The position numbers and the translations under genes are program-made. Below are positions 12,739 to 23,705 of a stretch of DNA of 64,000 bases, piece after piece (position 1 is the stretch's first letter; each line of letters starts with the position of its first letter). Below the pieces are notes generated by a model. The model ran no database searches, was not told where the DNA came from, and saw only the letters and a list, made by a program, of their open reading frames with translations. This DNA is from Dryococelus australis (lineage: Eukaryota; Arthropoda; Insecta; Phasmatodea; Phasmatidae): the NCBI GenBank assembly GCA_029891345.1, contig CM056994.1, forward strand, positions 55,521,251 to 55,585,250, in the 5' to 3' direction.

Positions 12739-13166
12739 ATATTCCATTCACGATTATTTCACACTTTTCTGAAGCCCTGCTAAAGTTCTATTTCCAGGAT
12801 ATCCCTCCGCCTTATGCAAACTAAGCTAATTTAAGTCTAGAAAATTACACCAAAAGACTACGCACCGGATCCATGCTCACTCAGTTGTAATGATATTTTG
12901 CATGAGAACTATTTCTTACTATGCGCTACCAACACACATGTTTTCTCAATGTGTTCCCCCCCCCCCCCATATTCATTATAGCACAATTATTATAATTTAT
13001 AAATAAAATACAGGTGAAACTTCAATTTAATGAAAAATAAGATACGTTCATGTTAACAGAGGTGATACATGGCACATTTAGGAAATAACTAAACGTGTCA
13101 TATACGGAGTGTTTTTTCATCAAAGGTTTGATTCAAAAAGTGTGAAGAAACCGTGAATAGACTATA
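12739..13166 (-). mobile_element. Family C MITE-like element, copy b
   Basis: It starts ATTCCATTCACGATTATTTC and ends AACCGTGAATAGACTATA, the inverse. The interior landmarks ATATCCCTCCGCCTTATGCA and AGGTTTGATTCAAAAAGTGT match the other C copies. It lies only 25 bp from the Harbinger-like element and contains a 13-nt C run. Confidence 0.75.
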
Positions 13167-13292
13167 AAATGAATTTTACCACGTACGCAAGTTCTTAATA
13201 ACGGCTCAAAATTGCCACGACTATCAAAATCGCGTGTTCAAACAGTGATGTACCGTTTCTTACATTTCGTTTCACAACAAACCTGCACTTGT

Positions 13293-13296
<4 letters not shown>

Positions 13297-13348
<52 letters not shown>
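13297..13348. repeat. (TA)n microsatellite
   Basis: A pure TA tract of about 52 bp. Confidence 0.95.
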
Positions 13349-13351
<3 letters not shown>

Positions 13352-14496
13352 CAGTACATAAATTTCCAATGGTATGCGTAACATGATTATATCGTAGCCA
13401 GTATCTCGTGGTGACGTGTTGCAATATATGTAGGTGCTGTACACACTCGGCGCACGCAGCAGGAAACATGAACCAACCTCTGGAGCCGGGAGAAACTGAA
13501 TGTACTGCGGCCACTCACGAGAGTGGCGAGGCACCCATTACACACGTGCTGTGAAGTCAGCTGCACTACTGCGTTAAAGTCGCCGATGTGTAAACTACCA
13601 GACGACTAGGTACAGCACAGAGCAAAACACAGCTTACCTTGCAACATTTCACCACACGCCGCTGATCATAGCCACAGCAGAAGTGTGCTAACTTCTTATA
13701 GCAGTTATTTATGTGAACATTGTGCTAACCTCAGCTAGGGTTACGTGGTTTTGATAATTCATTTGGGGAGAGAAAAAAAAAAGCCCTTCAGAGCTGCGAC
13801 ACACAAATGGTCACTGTGCAACTGGAGTGCGCATTTTGCTCCGTATTTCTTCAAAGCCCTGAGCTCCAACATGTGGCATCAAATATTGAAACACTAGTCC
13901 TGGACAGGGAAAGAAGGCCTCGGATTTGGGGATTTATCCGTGCTGTCATAAAAAAAAAAGTTGCCTAATTAAATACATTTCCGCTACAGCAAAACTCGGC
14001 CAGAAAGAAAATGCTATAAATACACTTTCAAGGCACGAAGTAAATCAGTGAAAAATTTATTTTTATGATACTATCGGCAAAATAGTCGTCCAATGTCTGA
14101 ACTCGGATATTGGTAACTACGCAATTGACATGCGTACTCTACCTTACACTCCTACGCTTTACGACCGAAGCGATCACAATAGAATATTTTTCTGGTCACC
14201 AAAAGTGATATTTCGGCAGGGAATATTTTCGCGATAATACACTGCAGTTCGTGTGTACACTCAACATAGTGGAACAAAACATTTCCGGGAATTACGTATT
14301 TGAAAATATCTGAATTCATTGGAAAATTACTGAATGAGGTTTGATACGGGCATTCCATTGCTGATTGCGCCTGCATGAAGCAGGGCGAAAAAACTATGTG
14401 CATTTAGAAGATGCGTAATTTGATTTAGTTGAAATAGTTGCTGTCCGTAGTGCGACGATGCAGGAAAATAAACCACGGGTAAGAAAAGTTGTTTAT
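13349..14496. other. No feature recognised
   Basis: Moderately AT-rich DNA. The overlapping frames are short (83 codons or fewer) and lack recognisable domains. Confidence 0.4.
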
Positions 14497-14921
14497 AGGC
14501 TATTCACGGTAAAATGAGAACTTTTGAAAGCCCTGGTTAAGATCTACTTGCACATACGATGTTTATTCTTCCATCTTATGTAAGATTAACATTGCCATGG
14601 GTCTCACAACTTTATTCATGCGCAGGTCAGGTGAAACTGTGAAATTATTAGATAAGTAAATATTTGACTAATCTGGTAATTTTTATACTCAGGTGCATTA
14701 AAAAAACAGAAAATGAAAAAAAAAAAAAATTTAAGTTATCACAAATGGACACCTAACACTTTTTATTCGACGTTAAGATATGGAACTACTTTCCATCCAT
14801 CGTTACCAACTTTACTGGGCGCATGACACTCAGTGCGCCCGTTAAAATATATACATGCAACGGCAGTGATTTTTTTCTAAGGTCGATTTCAAAAGTGTTA
14901 ACTTTATCGTGAACAACCTCT
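14497..14921 (-). mobile_element. Family B MITE-like element, copy 4
   Basis: It starts AGGCTATTCACGGTAAAATG and ends TAACTTTATCGTGAACAACC. Minus-strand B interior landmarks are present (TCACAAATGGACACCTAACA, ACTGGGCGCATGACACTCAG). Confidence 0.75.
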
Positions 14922-15450
14922 ATCAGAAAGGACCCCAGACCTGGGTGAGGCTCCGACTTATGACCTTCGCCTCATGGCATAGGCGTTCTGATCTCGTGGC
15001 CCAAAATGTCGGACCCATAAACGTTACCGTCATCGAATATTTCTAGGCCACATACCACTGCTAGGGCCACCTGTTTCCCGCGAGAAGATTTTCGCGCCGG
15101 CTAGAATTCGACATCTTACAAACACTCTTGCAATTTTTCTTGAGGGGTGGGGGGGGGGGAGAAAAATGTTTTCTTAAGCTGGACTCACAACCATCCGTCG
15201 CATCCGTCAGTCGCCCGTCCGTCTGGCGGTCACGTGATATTCAACCAATCACAGGGAAACTTTTTCTTCCCATCCGTCAATCCGTCAAATATTTCTCAAA
15301 CTTTAACTTTCAACGGGCCGACGGATGGGCCACCGCATTCTGACGACATTCCGTTCACGCGAATACGCACTTTGAAATTAAACGCAAGGCAGTGGATTTG
15401 TATATAACATATTTGGTGGTAAATTCAGGAATTTAAAATGTAAACAATAA

Positions 15451-16074
15451 TCTTCTTTATGTATAAAATCCATTATGCGTGAGTAAACCGCATCATCACT
15501 GACATAGGTGGTGCTGGATGCTGGAGTCTAACTTCTATATTTATGGGCCGATTTTGCTCATACTTGCAGGTAATGTTTGTTGATCTAAAAGAAATTGTTT
15601 CGTTGTGTTTTGCATTCGGTAGGTTAGGTTTTGAAGTATCTATTGTCGTAGTTGGTGAATAATATTCACTTATATTCTGGGAAGGAGAGGAATGGATATC
15701 ATTTAAATTATAAACAAAGAAATCCAACAGCAGGTGCTGAAACTGAAAAAAAAAGTTAGTGCTATAAACTTCTATACGTATCGATAATTACACATGAGTT
15801 TTGTCATTGCGCAACAAAAACGTATGCAAAATCATTTAATAAGCGGTGTTGAATGTTAAATTACAGATTTATTATGTCCATTCAACGTAATTATAACATG
15901 AAAATATAATACTTTTACGTGTAAAAATAATTATCTGTACGAAACACAATACACATAACATTTGCGCCTAATTTACTATTACACACAATGCATATAACAT
16001 TTACACTTCATGTTTTAAATTTGGCATCTACAATTTAAATACAACAGATGGCGTTATATACATATTCACTATGG

Positions 16075-16138
<64 letters not shown>

Positions 16139-16166
16139 GGAACAACGTTCACCGGAATGAGTTAGT
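15451..16166 (+). mobile_element. Helentron-like element with decayed 3' end
   Basis: The 5' region (TAAAATCCATTATGCGTGAG then CGCATCATCACTGAC) and the following AGTCTAACTTCTATATTTAT segment match the Helentron-like copy at 20249. The 3' region AAGCGGAACAACGTTCACCG ends GTTAGT where the related copy ends GCTAGT. A (TA)n tract of about 58 bp lies directly before the 3' terminal segment. It is inserted inside the TIR element 15177-16427. Confidence 0.6.
16077..16134. repeat. (TA)n microsatellite
   Basis: A TA tract of about 58 bp immediately upstream of the Helentron-like 3' terminus. Confidence 0.95.
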
Positions 16167-16479
16167 TAATTATAAATTCTTTTCGCGCAAAAAAAATGTT
16201 TCCCCAAAGTGTTTATCACTTGAAAATGTATGACTAACCAAAATATATCTCCTACTAAAGAAAGATCTTGATGTGTTAAGTTGTCACACTGAAGTTTTGC
16301 CGTACAGAAGGATTGACGGACAACAAATTGTTGTGAGTCGCTTTCAAATGACGGATGAAAAAACAGACGGATAACTTACTGACGGACGGGCGACTGACGG
16401 GTGCGACGGATGGCTGTGAGCCTAGCTTTACCCGCACTTAAATGTTTTGGAATACGAAAATCGGAACTCCTAGCCATAG

Positions 16480-17459
16480 TAGGGCTGGGCTGTTTCGTTA
16501 CATTAGGGTATTCAATACTACTCGTTACTTCACAACTCACGACTCGTTACATTGTACTCGTTACTTAGGTACTCATTATATTTTACCAACGGAAAAAAAG
16601 TGGTGTGCTGTAAAGCATACATTTTCACAAAAAAAAATCTGTTTGCCTAATAAACTCGACTCAACCCATGATTTTTACTTAATATAATAAATCGTATATA
16701 TGTTAACTCACTGATAATTTATGTTGGGTATTTTCTTTCACTGTAGCATAAGTTAATCTGACAGAGTAGGGAGGCTAGTTGATAATACAGTGAATTAATT
16801 TTTAACAGATAGCCACGCGAACTGATAATGTAACCCTTTATTGTTCATAAAAATAATAAAATATAAAAATGTTTACTGGATTCTCATATTCAATTTTCTT
16901 CATTTACACATCATTTGTTATTGAGATATAATTTCATAAACAACTGTATCATAACGTTTATTTTGTGAGAAAGTAAAAAATTTTAATATTTTACATTATA
17001 TCATCCTTGTGTAACACTTATGCCACATGCATAACATTTTCGTACTAATAAATAGATATTCAGAGTACGCATAAATCCAAATAAAAATGTTTCTCTAACT
17101 TCAATACTTCCGTGACGCGTGGAACTAGGTATTCGAAAACGCTAGAACAAAACGAAGGTTTACCCCTCCCTCCAAAAGACGTAACTGCTTTTTCCGCCCT
17201 CCATCATCCCCCTGCCAACCCAACAAGCGATGAGCTATTTCAAGCTGGCTTGAGGAGAGGAACTCGTTACTTTTATACTGTGCATCTTCGCTTCGTTCTT
17301 CTGTACGAATCCTACCGAGCCTGCACAATAACGACGTGAGACAGCTTCGTGAATAGGTACTAGAGTAACAAGTATTTCCGAAAATCGGTAATCGTTACTT
17401 CGGTTCCAGCACAGTAACGAGTACTAGAGTAACGAATCGTTACTATTCGTCCATCCCTA
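16480..17459. mobile_element. hAT-like non-autonomous element with 8-bp TSD
   Basis: It starts TAGGGCTGGGC and ends GTCCATCCCTA. Read inverted the end is TAGGGATGGAC, so the terminal inverted repeat is short, as in hAT elements. The octamer AGCCATAG flanks it exactly on both sides (16472-16479 and 17460-17467), the 8-bp target duplication of the hAT superfamily. The interior is rich in CGTTAC / GTAACG motifs near both ends. It is 980 bp with no transposase, so it depends on another element for movement. Confidence 0.85.
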
Positions 17460-17478
17460 AGCCATAGAGAACACGAGT

Positions 17479-17907
17479 ATTGTCTATTCGCGGAAACTTC
17501 ACACTTTTTTAATCAAACCTTTGAAAAATCATCCCATTTATAACGTGTTTAGTTCTGTCCAAAAAAAAAAGAAGTGCCATGGATCATAAGCCTTTTATCA
17601 CACTGTTAACTTATCGGTTAAATTTTACTTTTAGTTACATTTTACATATCTATAAATTTGAACAATTCATTTACAAATAATACGAATAAAAATTAGATAA
17701 AAAAATAGGCGTGTTGGTAATATCCAGTACGAAACAGTTCTCACGCTAAATGTAATCAAACTGAGTGCGCGCGAATACGGTGCGTCGTCCCTTCGACGCA
17801 AATTTTCTAGACTCGGTTGAACTTCGTTTGCATGAGGCGGAGGAATATCCTGAAAGTAGAACTTTAGCGGGGCTCCAGAAAAGTCGGAAGTACCCACGAA
17901 TGGGCTG
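17479..17907 (+). mobile_element. Family C MITE-like element, copy c
   Basis: The left end TGTCTATTCGCGGAAACTTC and the right end AAGTACCCACGAATGGGC are approximate inverses. The interior contains TTTGCATGAGGCGGAGGAAT, shared by family C. It starts 11 bp after the hAT target duplication. Confidence 0.7.
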
Positions 17908-18003
17908 CATTGACAGAATTAGTGTGGAAGCAGGCGCCGAGGAACGCCCGTGCGGCTGTCCAGGTTAGCAGTTGGGAAGGGGCGACTGAAAAGTATCCAT
18001 TCA

Positions 18004-18072
18004 GAACGGTTACCATTCCCGGAAATTTTGCATCCATACATGAGCACAAATATCCTGAACGGTAACCGTTCC
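18004..18072. repeat. Two palindromic motifs outside the hairpin
   Basis: GAACGGTTACCATTCC (18004-18019) and GAACGGTAACCGTTCC (18057-18072) are variants of the palindrome found four more times in the neighbouring hairpin. The flanks (AAAAGTATCCATTCAG, AAATATCCTGAACG) also match hairpin arm sequence, so this is a partial copy of the same unit. Confidence 0.6.
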
Positions 18073-18105
18073 GATCGTATTAGCAAAGCACTGCATTACT
18101 GAATC

Positions 18106-18432
18106 CTGAAACGTATCCATCGTGGGAATGGTTACCATTCCGGATTTTTGTACCAGCATTCACATCCCAAATATCCTAAAAAGTGCCCACAGTCGGAATG
18201 TTTACAATTCCGGTATGTGTGCAAAACACACACACACAGATTATTTCTCAATGCAAATAGACTACACACGACAATCATTTATGGGAAAACTTCAACCTTC
18301 GCTGACAACTAAAAAACACACATACCGGAATTGTAAACGTTCCGACTTTGGGCACTTTTTCAGGATATTTGGGATGTGATGTCGGTACAAAAATCCGGAA
18401 TGGTAACCATTCCTAGAATGGATACTTTTCAT
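18106..18432. repeat. Long hairpin with repeated 17-bp palindrome
   Basis: The left arm (18106-18221) and the right arm (18317-18432) are inverted copies of about 115 bp with few mismatches around a 95 bp loop. Each arm holds two palindromes, for example GGAATGGTTACCATTCC at 18125-18141 and GGAATGGTAACCATTCC at 18397-18413. The right arm runs into a 17-nt G run. It could be a foldback MITE. No target duplication is evident. Confidence 0.75.
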
Positions 18433-18440
18433 CCCCGGCC

Positions 18441-18725
18441 GGGGGGGGGGGGGGGGGATGGCGCCGTGGATTCCGGAAGCCGTGTGCCACGAAAGAGAAA
18501 GTGTTCCTCGCGCGCTGGGAGTCTGGGAGGAGCCGCCGCATTTTTCTCACGCCGCGCCGGCTCTCCCAGTCTGTCTGGGAGCAAGTCACAATCAGATCCC
18601 AATTTGGTGCGGGAGGGGGGGGGAGAGAAAGGGTCGGGAGGGGTACATGTGGAGGGGGGGCACACGACCCAGATCGTGCGCGCGCGTGCCCGCAGTGTTG
18701 CCAACGGGTTTTCAAAAAATTCCCG
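18441..18725. other. GC-rich stretch with poly(G), no supported gene
   Basis: Base composition is markedly more GC-rich than its surroundings, with G runs at 18441 and 18615. Five overlapping frames of 79-117 codons cover it on both strands. That pattern comes from the GC content lowering stop frequency, not from a gene. It could be a CpG-rich regulatory region. Confidence 0.4.
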
Positions 18726-19104
18726 CTAGACCACACGTAAAAATAAATTGTTTTCCATTTTAATTAAGCTAGAGTTCCATTAAACTATTTTAAAATCAAT
18801 TAATCGCAGTCAATTCTATGATCTATAACTTTGCTAGTCAAATACCACACGTTATTAAAAACCAATAAATAAAAATTACACACAAACACACATGCACACA
18901 ACAAACACACACACACACAGATATATATATATATATATGAAACGTGGTTTCCTTTGAATCGTCGAAATTAATGTATATCAGAAGCCAGGGGGACAACCCG
19001 TCGCTGTTTTATTGTTTGAATATAACCCACTAAGTTGTTTTTCTCACACTGAAGAAGAAAAGGTAAATTTCTCGCTAGTCGTGATAAAAATAATACATAC
19101 CGCT

Positions 19105-19345
19105 ATAGGCTGTTCACGATAAAGTGAGCACTTTTTAAGGCCCTCCCAACATGCACTAACCGCTAATGAATATATCTTATTGCCGCTTCAGGCATTGAAC
19201 TTGATGGTGGTGAAATGTATGCACTTTTTTTTTTTTAGTTCACATTGCTATGTTTATATTAAAAAGCAGCAGGAAGATAGAAATTGGACGAAAGGAAAAA
19301 TAGATAAGGGAGTTAAAAAGTGCTCACTTTGCCGTGAACAGTATA
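19105..19345 (+). mobile_element. Family D MITE-like element, copy 1
   Basis: The ends are the same as family B: AGGCTGTTCACGATAAAGTG on the left, GTGCTCACTTTGCCGTGAAC on the right. The interior is unrelated and about 240 bp long, with GGCCCTCCCAACATGCACTA and TTTATATTAAAAAGCAGCAG. The same unit occurs at 45323-45564. Confidence 0.75.
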
Positions 19346-19495
19346 TAAACTGGATTTTGGAAAAGCTAGATTGAGAGGAGAAAAAGACTAAGTTGGCAAC
19401 AGTGCGAGCACGCGCACACGCCCGCAACTACTCATTCCGACCAGCGACTAATTAGGATTGTTGGAGCGTGGCGAGCCACGCTAGAGGGGAATCGA

Positions 19496-19507
19496 GGGGG
19501 GGGGGGG
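19496..19507. repeat. poly(G) run
   Basis: A 12-nt G homopolymer, one of many in the window. Confidence 0.9.
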
Positions 19508-19730
19508 ATGGGAACCAAAACAAAACAAAACAGACGCGGGCGTTGCGAAACAATACGCTGCGTGTTTACTTACGCGGGCGTGAAGAGCTCCCACAGCAGA
19601 GATTTTACAATTGCACCGAAACACGGAGATAAACACATATTCTGTCCTCTATAAGCAAACGTTCAAATAAATCGGATATTTAGATTTTTCTTTTTCCTTT
19701 TGACTCTGTACAGCGTGGAGTGTATTGGAA

Positions 19731-19920
19731 AGATTTTGGAGTCGATGAGGGTGAAACGAGGTATGGAGCAGCGCCAGAATATAAGGGCAGGGGGAAACGG
19801 GAGATCCCCGAGAAAACCCACCGACCAGCGGCATCGTCCGGCCCGATTCCCACATGCGAAAATCCCGGAGCGACCCCGCTGGGATTCGAAGCCGGTTCGC
19901 CTTGGTGGGGAGCGTGTTAC
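19731..19920 (+). repeat. CCCCGAGAAAACCC dispersed repeat, copy 1
   Basis: It shares GTCGATGAGGGTGA-like, GGGGGAAACGGGAGATCCCC, GAGAAAACCCACCGACCAGC and GGCATCGTCCGGC segments, in order, with 26111-26275. It ends in GCTGGGATTCGAAGCC, which has a B-box-like GATTCGA core. Origin is uncertain; it may derive from a structured RNA or a SINE. The 97-codon and 129-codon frames across it are artefacts. Confidence 0.65.
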
Positions 19921-20125
19921 GGGATGGACGAATGGCAGCATCATACATTAACATGTACCTCTCTTCCAAAACATATTCAGTGCGTTTATCCAAACAATTT
20001 AGAACAGCGATGACTACACTTTGAAACCACATACGCAATGGCGCAACTTAATTAAATTCCGAATTTAATACTAATTCCTCGAGTACTATGCTTAATAAAA
20101 AATAAGACAAATATAATTCTGGACA

Positions 20126-20145
20126 TTTATATATATGTGTATATA

Positions 20146-20198
<53 letters not shown>
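20126..20198. repeat. (TA)n microsatellite
   Basis: A TA tract with two short GTG interruptions, about 50 bp upstream of a Helentron-like element. Confidence 0.95.
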
Positions 20199-20201
<3 letters not shown>

Positions 20202-20248
20202 TTAGCGTTTCTTTGACAGCGGAATTATTAGAGATGGGCGCATCCGAA

Positions 20249-20553
20249 TCATATATATATATAATCCACTGTGCGTGACTAAACTGCATCATCACTGACA
20301 AACTACTGGACCAATTGAGATTTTAGTTGTGTTTCATTCCGATAGGTGGCGCTGGAGTCTAACTTCTATATTTATGGCCCGATTTTGCCGACACTTGCAG
20401 GAAATGTTTGTTGATGTAAAAGAGAAAAATGCCAGCGATACCACGGTCAAAAATTGGTCGACGTAGGCCTACCAGACGTAATAGAGAGGACACATTGAGA
20501 AGGCAAAATAGAACGTGAAAAAAGCGGAACAACGTTCGCCGGGATCAGCTAGT
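20249..20553 (+). mobile_element. Helentron-like element
   Basis: The 5' end is TC followed by a short TA tract and ATAATCCACTGTGCGTGACT. The 3' end is GCGGAACAACGTTCGCCGGG then ATCAGCTAGT. The CTAGT terminus with a short GC-rich stem just upstream is characteristic of Helentron / HINE-type rolling-circle elements of insects. It is 305 bp and non-coding. The 5' half is shared with the copy at 15451. Confidence 0.7.
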
Positions 20554-21352
20554 AGTAAAATTAATTATTCACAACTGCTTGCATCGGAAGAAAATATGTC
20601 GAATTCATAGAAGCACCGTCTCCTCCCCACTTCTTGCCCCACCGTGTTCAGTGTGCTTCCATGCTTTTATATTCCACCTTAACTATAAATTTGAATCACC
20701 AATCTAAACAGTGGTATTGCTACGCTAGTGTTTTAGATGCAATAAGCATACGCTTACAAATTCCTTAACAACCACTTAGTCAAATTTTTTGTGTCAGCTA
20801 CGGTGAGACTGGATACATAATGATACTTTTGTCCATTACCAAGTGACAGAAAAAGAAGTTAAAACTATGACAATATTTTGAAACAATGCAGTGGGTGCGG
20901 TGCAAAAGATAGCCTTCTACGAGGGCAAACTGGCTTTGCCACTACCACTACACATACCTAACTCTTTCGGCAAATACCAAAAATTTTAATTTTAAGCGTT
21001 GCAGATAGCAATTTTTTTTTGTTCCGGATTGTAATAGTAACGCTCTGGCGTATGTCGGGATCAGTAAGATTTATTTGTTTTTGATATCGTCACAAGGTGA
21101 CGCTTGAGGGGCGTATCTGAGTTCGTGAGGGATGGAGGTCTTAATAAAAAATAAAAGAAACTAAATTTTATTTTTAATTTATTCACTCTGCTATTATTTA
21201 CAGCATTAAACTATCTGTCTTCACTTTTACTCTTTTTATTTACAAGTGAGCGCAATATTCAATGTCTGTTTCAACTCTAGTTAATGTCCTTCTTAATTGG
21301 CTGTGTTGGTTACAGTCAATAAACTCATACTCATTATCGACACGTGTTCGGT

Positions 21353-21369
21353 GTATCTGTTGCCACCAT
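21353..21369 (-). other. Primer-binding-site-like sequence of a Gypsy-type element
   Basis: On the minus strand the bases just after the LTR read AATGGTGGCAACAG. A TGGTGGCA-type sequence directly after the 5' LTR is a usual position and form for the tRNA primer binding site in Gypsy-family elements. Which tRNA it would match was not tested. Confidence 0.4.
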
Positions 21370-21370
21370 T

Positions 21371-21802
21371 TGTAATGTCTTTCACTTACGCATCTAGTCC
21401 AATAGTCCAGCCTGCCAGCAACACCCTTCACTGCTTGATACTCGCAGTCGCAGACTGCCCTTCCGCTGGTCACTTCGCTCGTTTTTCTATCGCTCGGAAC
21501 TCAGCCACTCATTCACTCATCAACTCCAACTCAACTATCCGGGCCGGAGGCCAGCCGCAATATTTATGCAGTTCGCCGTGATCATCTGGAAGGTTCAACG
21601 CACCCCGAGTCGTGCTGAGAGAACGAGGTCAGTAATCCACAGCATTCGTCAGGCAAACGCAGAAAGCAATACAACCAGGGTCAGCGGCACGCGTCTGTAA
21701 TTCGAAACCCGGCATCGCCTTGCCTCTGCCGTCGCTATCATATAACAACTATCTGACCTCTTCTCTCGATCACGCAGAAGGCGAAGCAACGAGCGCGTAA
21801 CA
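21371..21802 (-). mobile_element. Gypsy-like LTR (5' LTR of a truncated element)
   Basis: On the minus strand the unit starts TGTTACGCGCTCGTTGCTTC and ends AAGACATTACA, giving the canonical TG...CA termini. The length is 432 bp. A primer-binding-like sequence follows at once. GTTATATGATAG (minus strand, near 21735-21745) could be its TATA element. No second LTR and no gag or pol frame are visible on the side where the internal region should lie, so the element is truncated to little more than one LTR and its leader. It could also be a chance TG/CA-bounded stretch. Confidence 0.45.
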
Positions 21803-23660
21803 ATATCATCGGCAGCAGCTCTTTATGTAACTCGGGAATATTAGTGTCAACAACAAACATCTTCCACCACGCGATATACTTCCCTTACTGGGTGTGGTTT
21901 TGTGCGGTAGAAAGCGTACATAATTAAAACCATTTCTATGCAACGGTCAATACGTTCCATATACCAGCTCAGTGCCTGAAAGGGTTTAAGGCGCCTAGCA
22001 TAATGATTCGAATTCAATCCGTCTTCACTACAATACTTATATTAAAAAACAACTTAAGAGGCTATAATTACTTCTAGAGAGGTTGAATTTTTTAATAAGC
22101 ACTCTCTCGTCTTTTTCTTCATTATATTATTTAAATATTAGGAAATTCCGAAAATCTATCGGCGATACGTCGCCGATAGTAAAACATTTGTCAGGTGAAA
22201 AGAAAAGTAACAGTGTTTCGGATAATATGGCCGTACCAGAACCACACATGTACTAACTCTATGGGCTTTCACATGCACGAGTTACATATGGCTTCGTCTG
22301 TTGTCCGTGCGTTGTTCGATTACTCTACTTCCAAGCTGTCTGTCATTAGCTCACTGGCCTCAGTGATAAAATTTGTTAGCTATTTACTTCGAAACTAATT
22401 CAAACAGAAACCAAACTCCATAAAAAATATGCCATATGAACTAGTTTGACTGTAATGTGCGTGCTTGAGGAGCAATGTTTTTGAATTTTCACTTTTATCT
22501 GTCACATTCAAGGTCGTACTTCTGATTCACTATACGTTCCTTTGAGCGCAATCCGTGTGCTATAATTATGCATCCTAAAACAGTTAGTTAAATACTGTCC
22601 CATTATCAACAAATTTTATTTCTAATCTAAGAGAAAACGAATATTGATTAGACACATCCAAACATTTAAAAGTGTTTAATTACTTCAAATATGTTTACAC
22701 TCAGCACCACGCGATTATTTCTCAGTCCGTTTTCATGAACTGACAGCAATTAGAAAAAAATTAAATAAAATTAATTTTAAAAAATAAATAAATATTTATA
22801 TTTTTAATTGTACAGAAAACTGCCCATGCTATTCTGAAGAAAAAAAATCCATATGAATGAAATCTGACATGTTAATAGAAATCCAATAAAAATGTTATGT
22901 ATGAACGACCCAATATACATAAGTTTAGCACCACTGATGGTTCTCGTCCAGCATTCGGCATGACTCCATTTATGAACACCAAGTCAGTTTGCTTAGTGGT
23001 GTGGAACACATGATAACCACGGATGTTCCTTCGAGTTCGGCATTCATGTGCACGACCAGCTAACATTAAACATTAACATCAACTTTTAATTAAGCTTTGC
23101 CGCATGTTGCTCGATGTAAAATGGCGTTTATACAAATCCCAAGCCGGGGAGAGGGACAGGTTAGAGACAGTCGGCAATGTGATGAACTGACCGCGGCAGA
23201 GAGAGAGAGAGAGAGAGAGAGAGACCACGAATAATATTCTGGTGGGCGGACGCAGCGGAGCAGAGCGTATGTGGCAGGAAGATCGCGCTGGGAGGAGATG
23301 GACGGTATATTGCGCTCGGAACGGTGAGTGGGCTGAGGAGCACCCAGCTACACCCTGCATGGCAACTAAATTAACATCACGTGATGCCCCCTTTTTTGCA
23401 GCAACGCAATCCACCGCCCACCCCCTTTTTTCCCCGTCTTCTAATTTTTTTCCATTTTCTCGCGCTGAGGTGCCGGGTCATGTGAAAATTCCCATATAAT
23501 TGGAAATTCACGGCTTAAAAATTTCACCCTGGAAAAAAACCCAAAATTTTATGATATGCGTAAAAAAAAGTCTGAACGCTCATAACTATAAGCGGCTCGC
23601 CTCATCTTTGCCCACGCTAAACTTCAGTATTTTACATACACACCTGCAACATAAAGTACT
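21803..23660. other. No gene; short (GA)n tract
   Basis: AT-rich DNA with a (GA)n tract at 23200-23223. Minus-strand frames near 23079-23414 read the tract as Ser-Leu repeats. No recognised repeat family occurs here. Confidence 0.45.
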
Positions 23661-23668
23661 TAATAATA

Positions 23669-23705
23669 TAGGCTTTTCGCGGTAAAGTGAGCACTTTTGA
23701 GGCCC
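23669..23705 (+). repeat. Isolated family B/D terminal repeat
   Basis: AGGCTTTTCGCGGTAAAGTG followed by AGCACTTTTGAGGCCCTC matches the left end of family D. The partner terminus was not found within 600 bp, so this is a truncated copy. Confidence 0.55.

Larger units (their letters stand above)
15177..16427. mobile_element. 1.25 kb TWA-flanked TIR element (PIF/Harbinger-like), host of a Helentron
   Basis: The left end AGCTGGACTCACAACCATCC and the right end, read inverted, AGCTAGGCTCACAGCCATCC match. Both continue through GTCGCAYCCGTCAGTCGCCC, an inverted repeat of about 45 bp. TTA lies on both sides (15174-15176 and 16428-16430), fitting a 3-bp TWA target duplication. Repeated CCGTC units occur near both ends. 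No transposase frame is seen. Much of the interior (15451-16166) is a separate Helentron-like element. Confidence 0.7.

Noticed and set aside
13238..13534. Frames encoding Ile-Tyr repeats here and near 9.4, 16.1 and 20.2 kb
   Set aside because: They are translations of (TA)n microsatellites.
18429..18763. Proline/arginine-rich protein gene at the GC-rich block
   Set aside because: Five frames on both strands overlap over the same bases, which is expected from GC-rich DNA with G runs; none has a credible start or domain.
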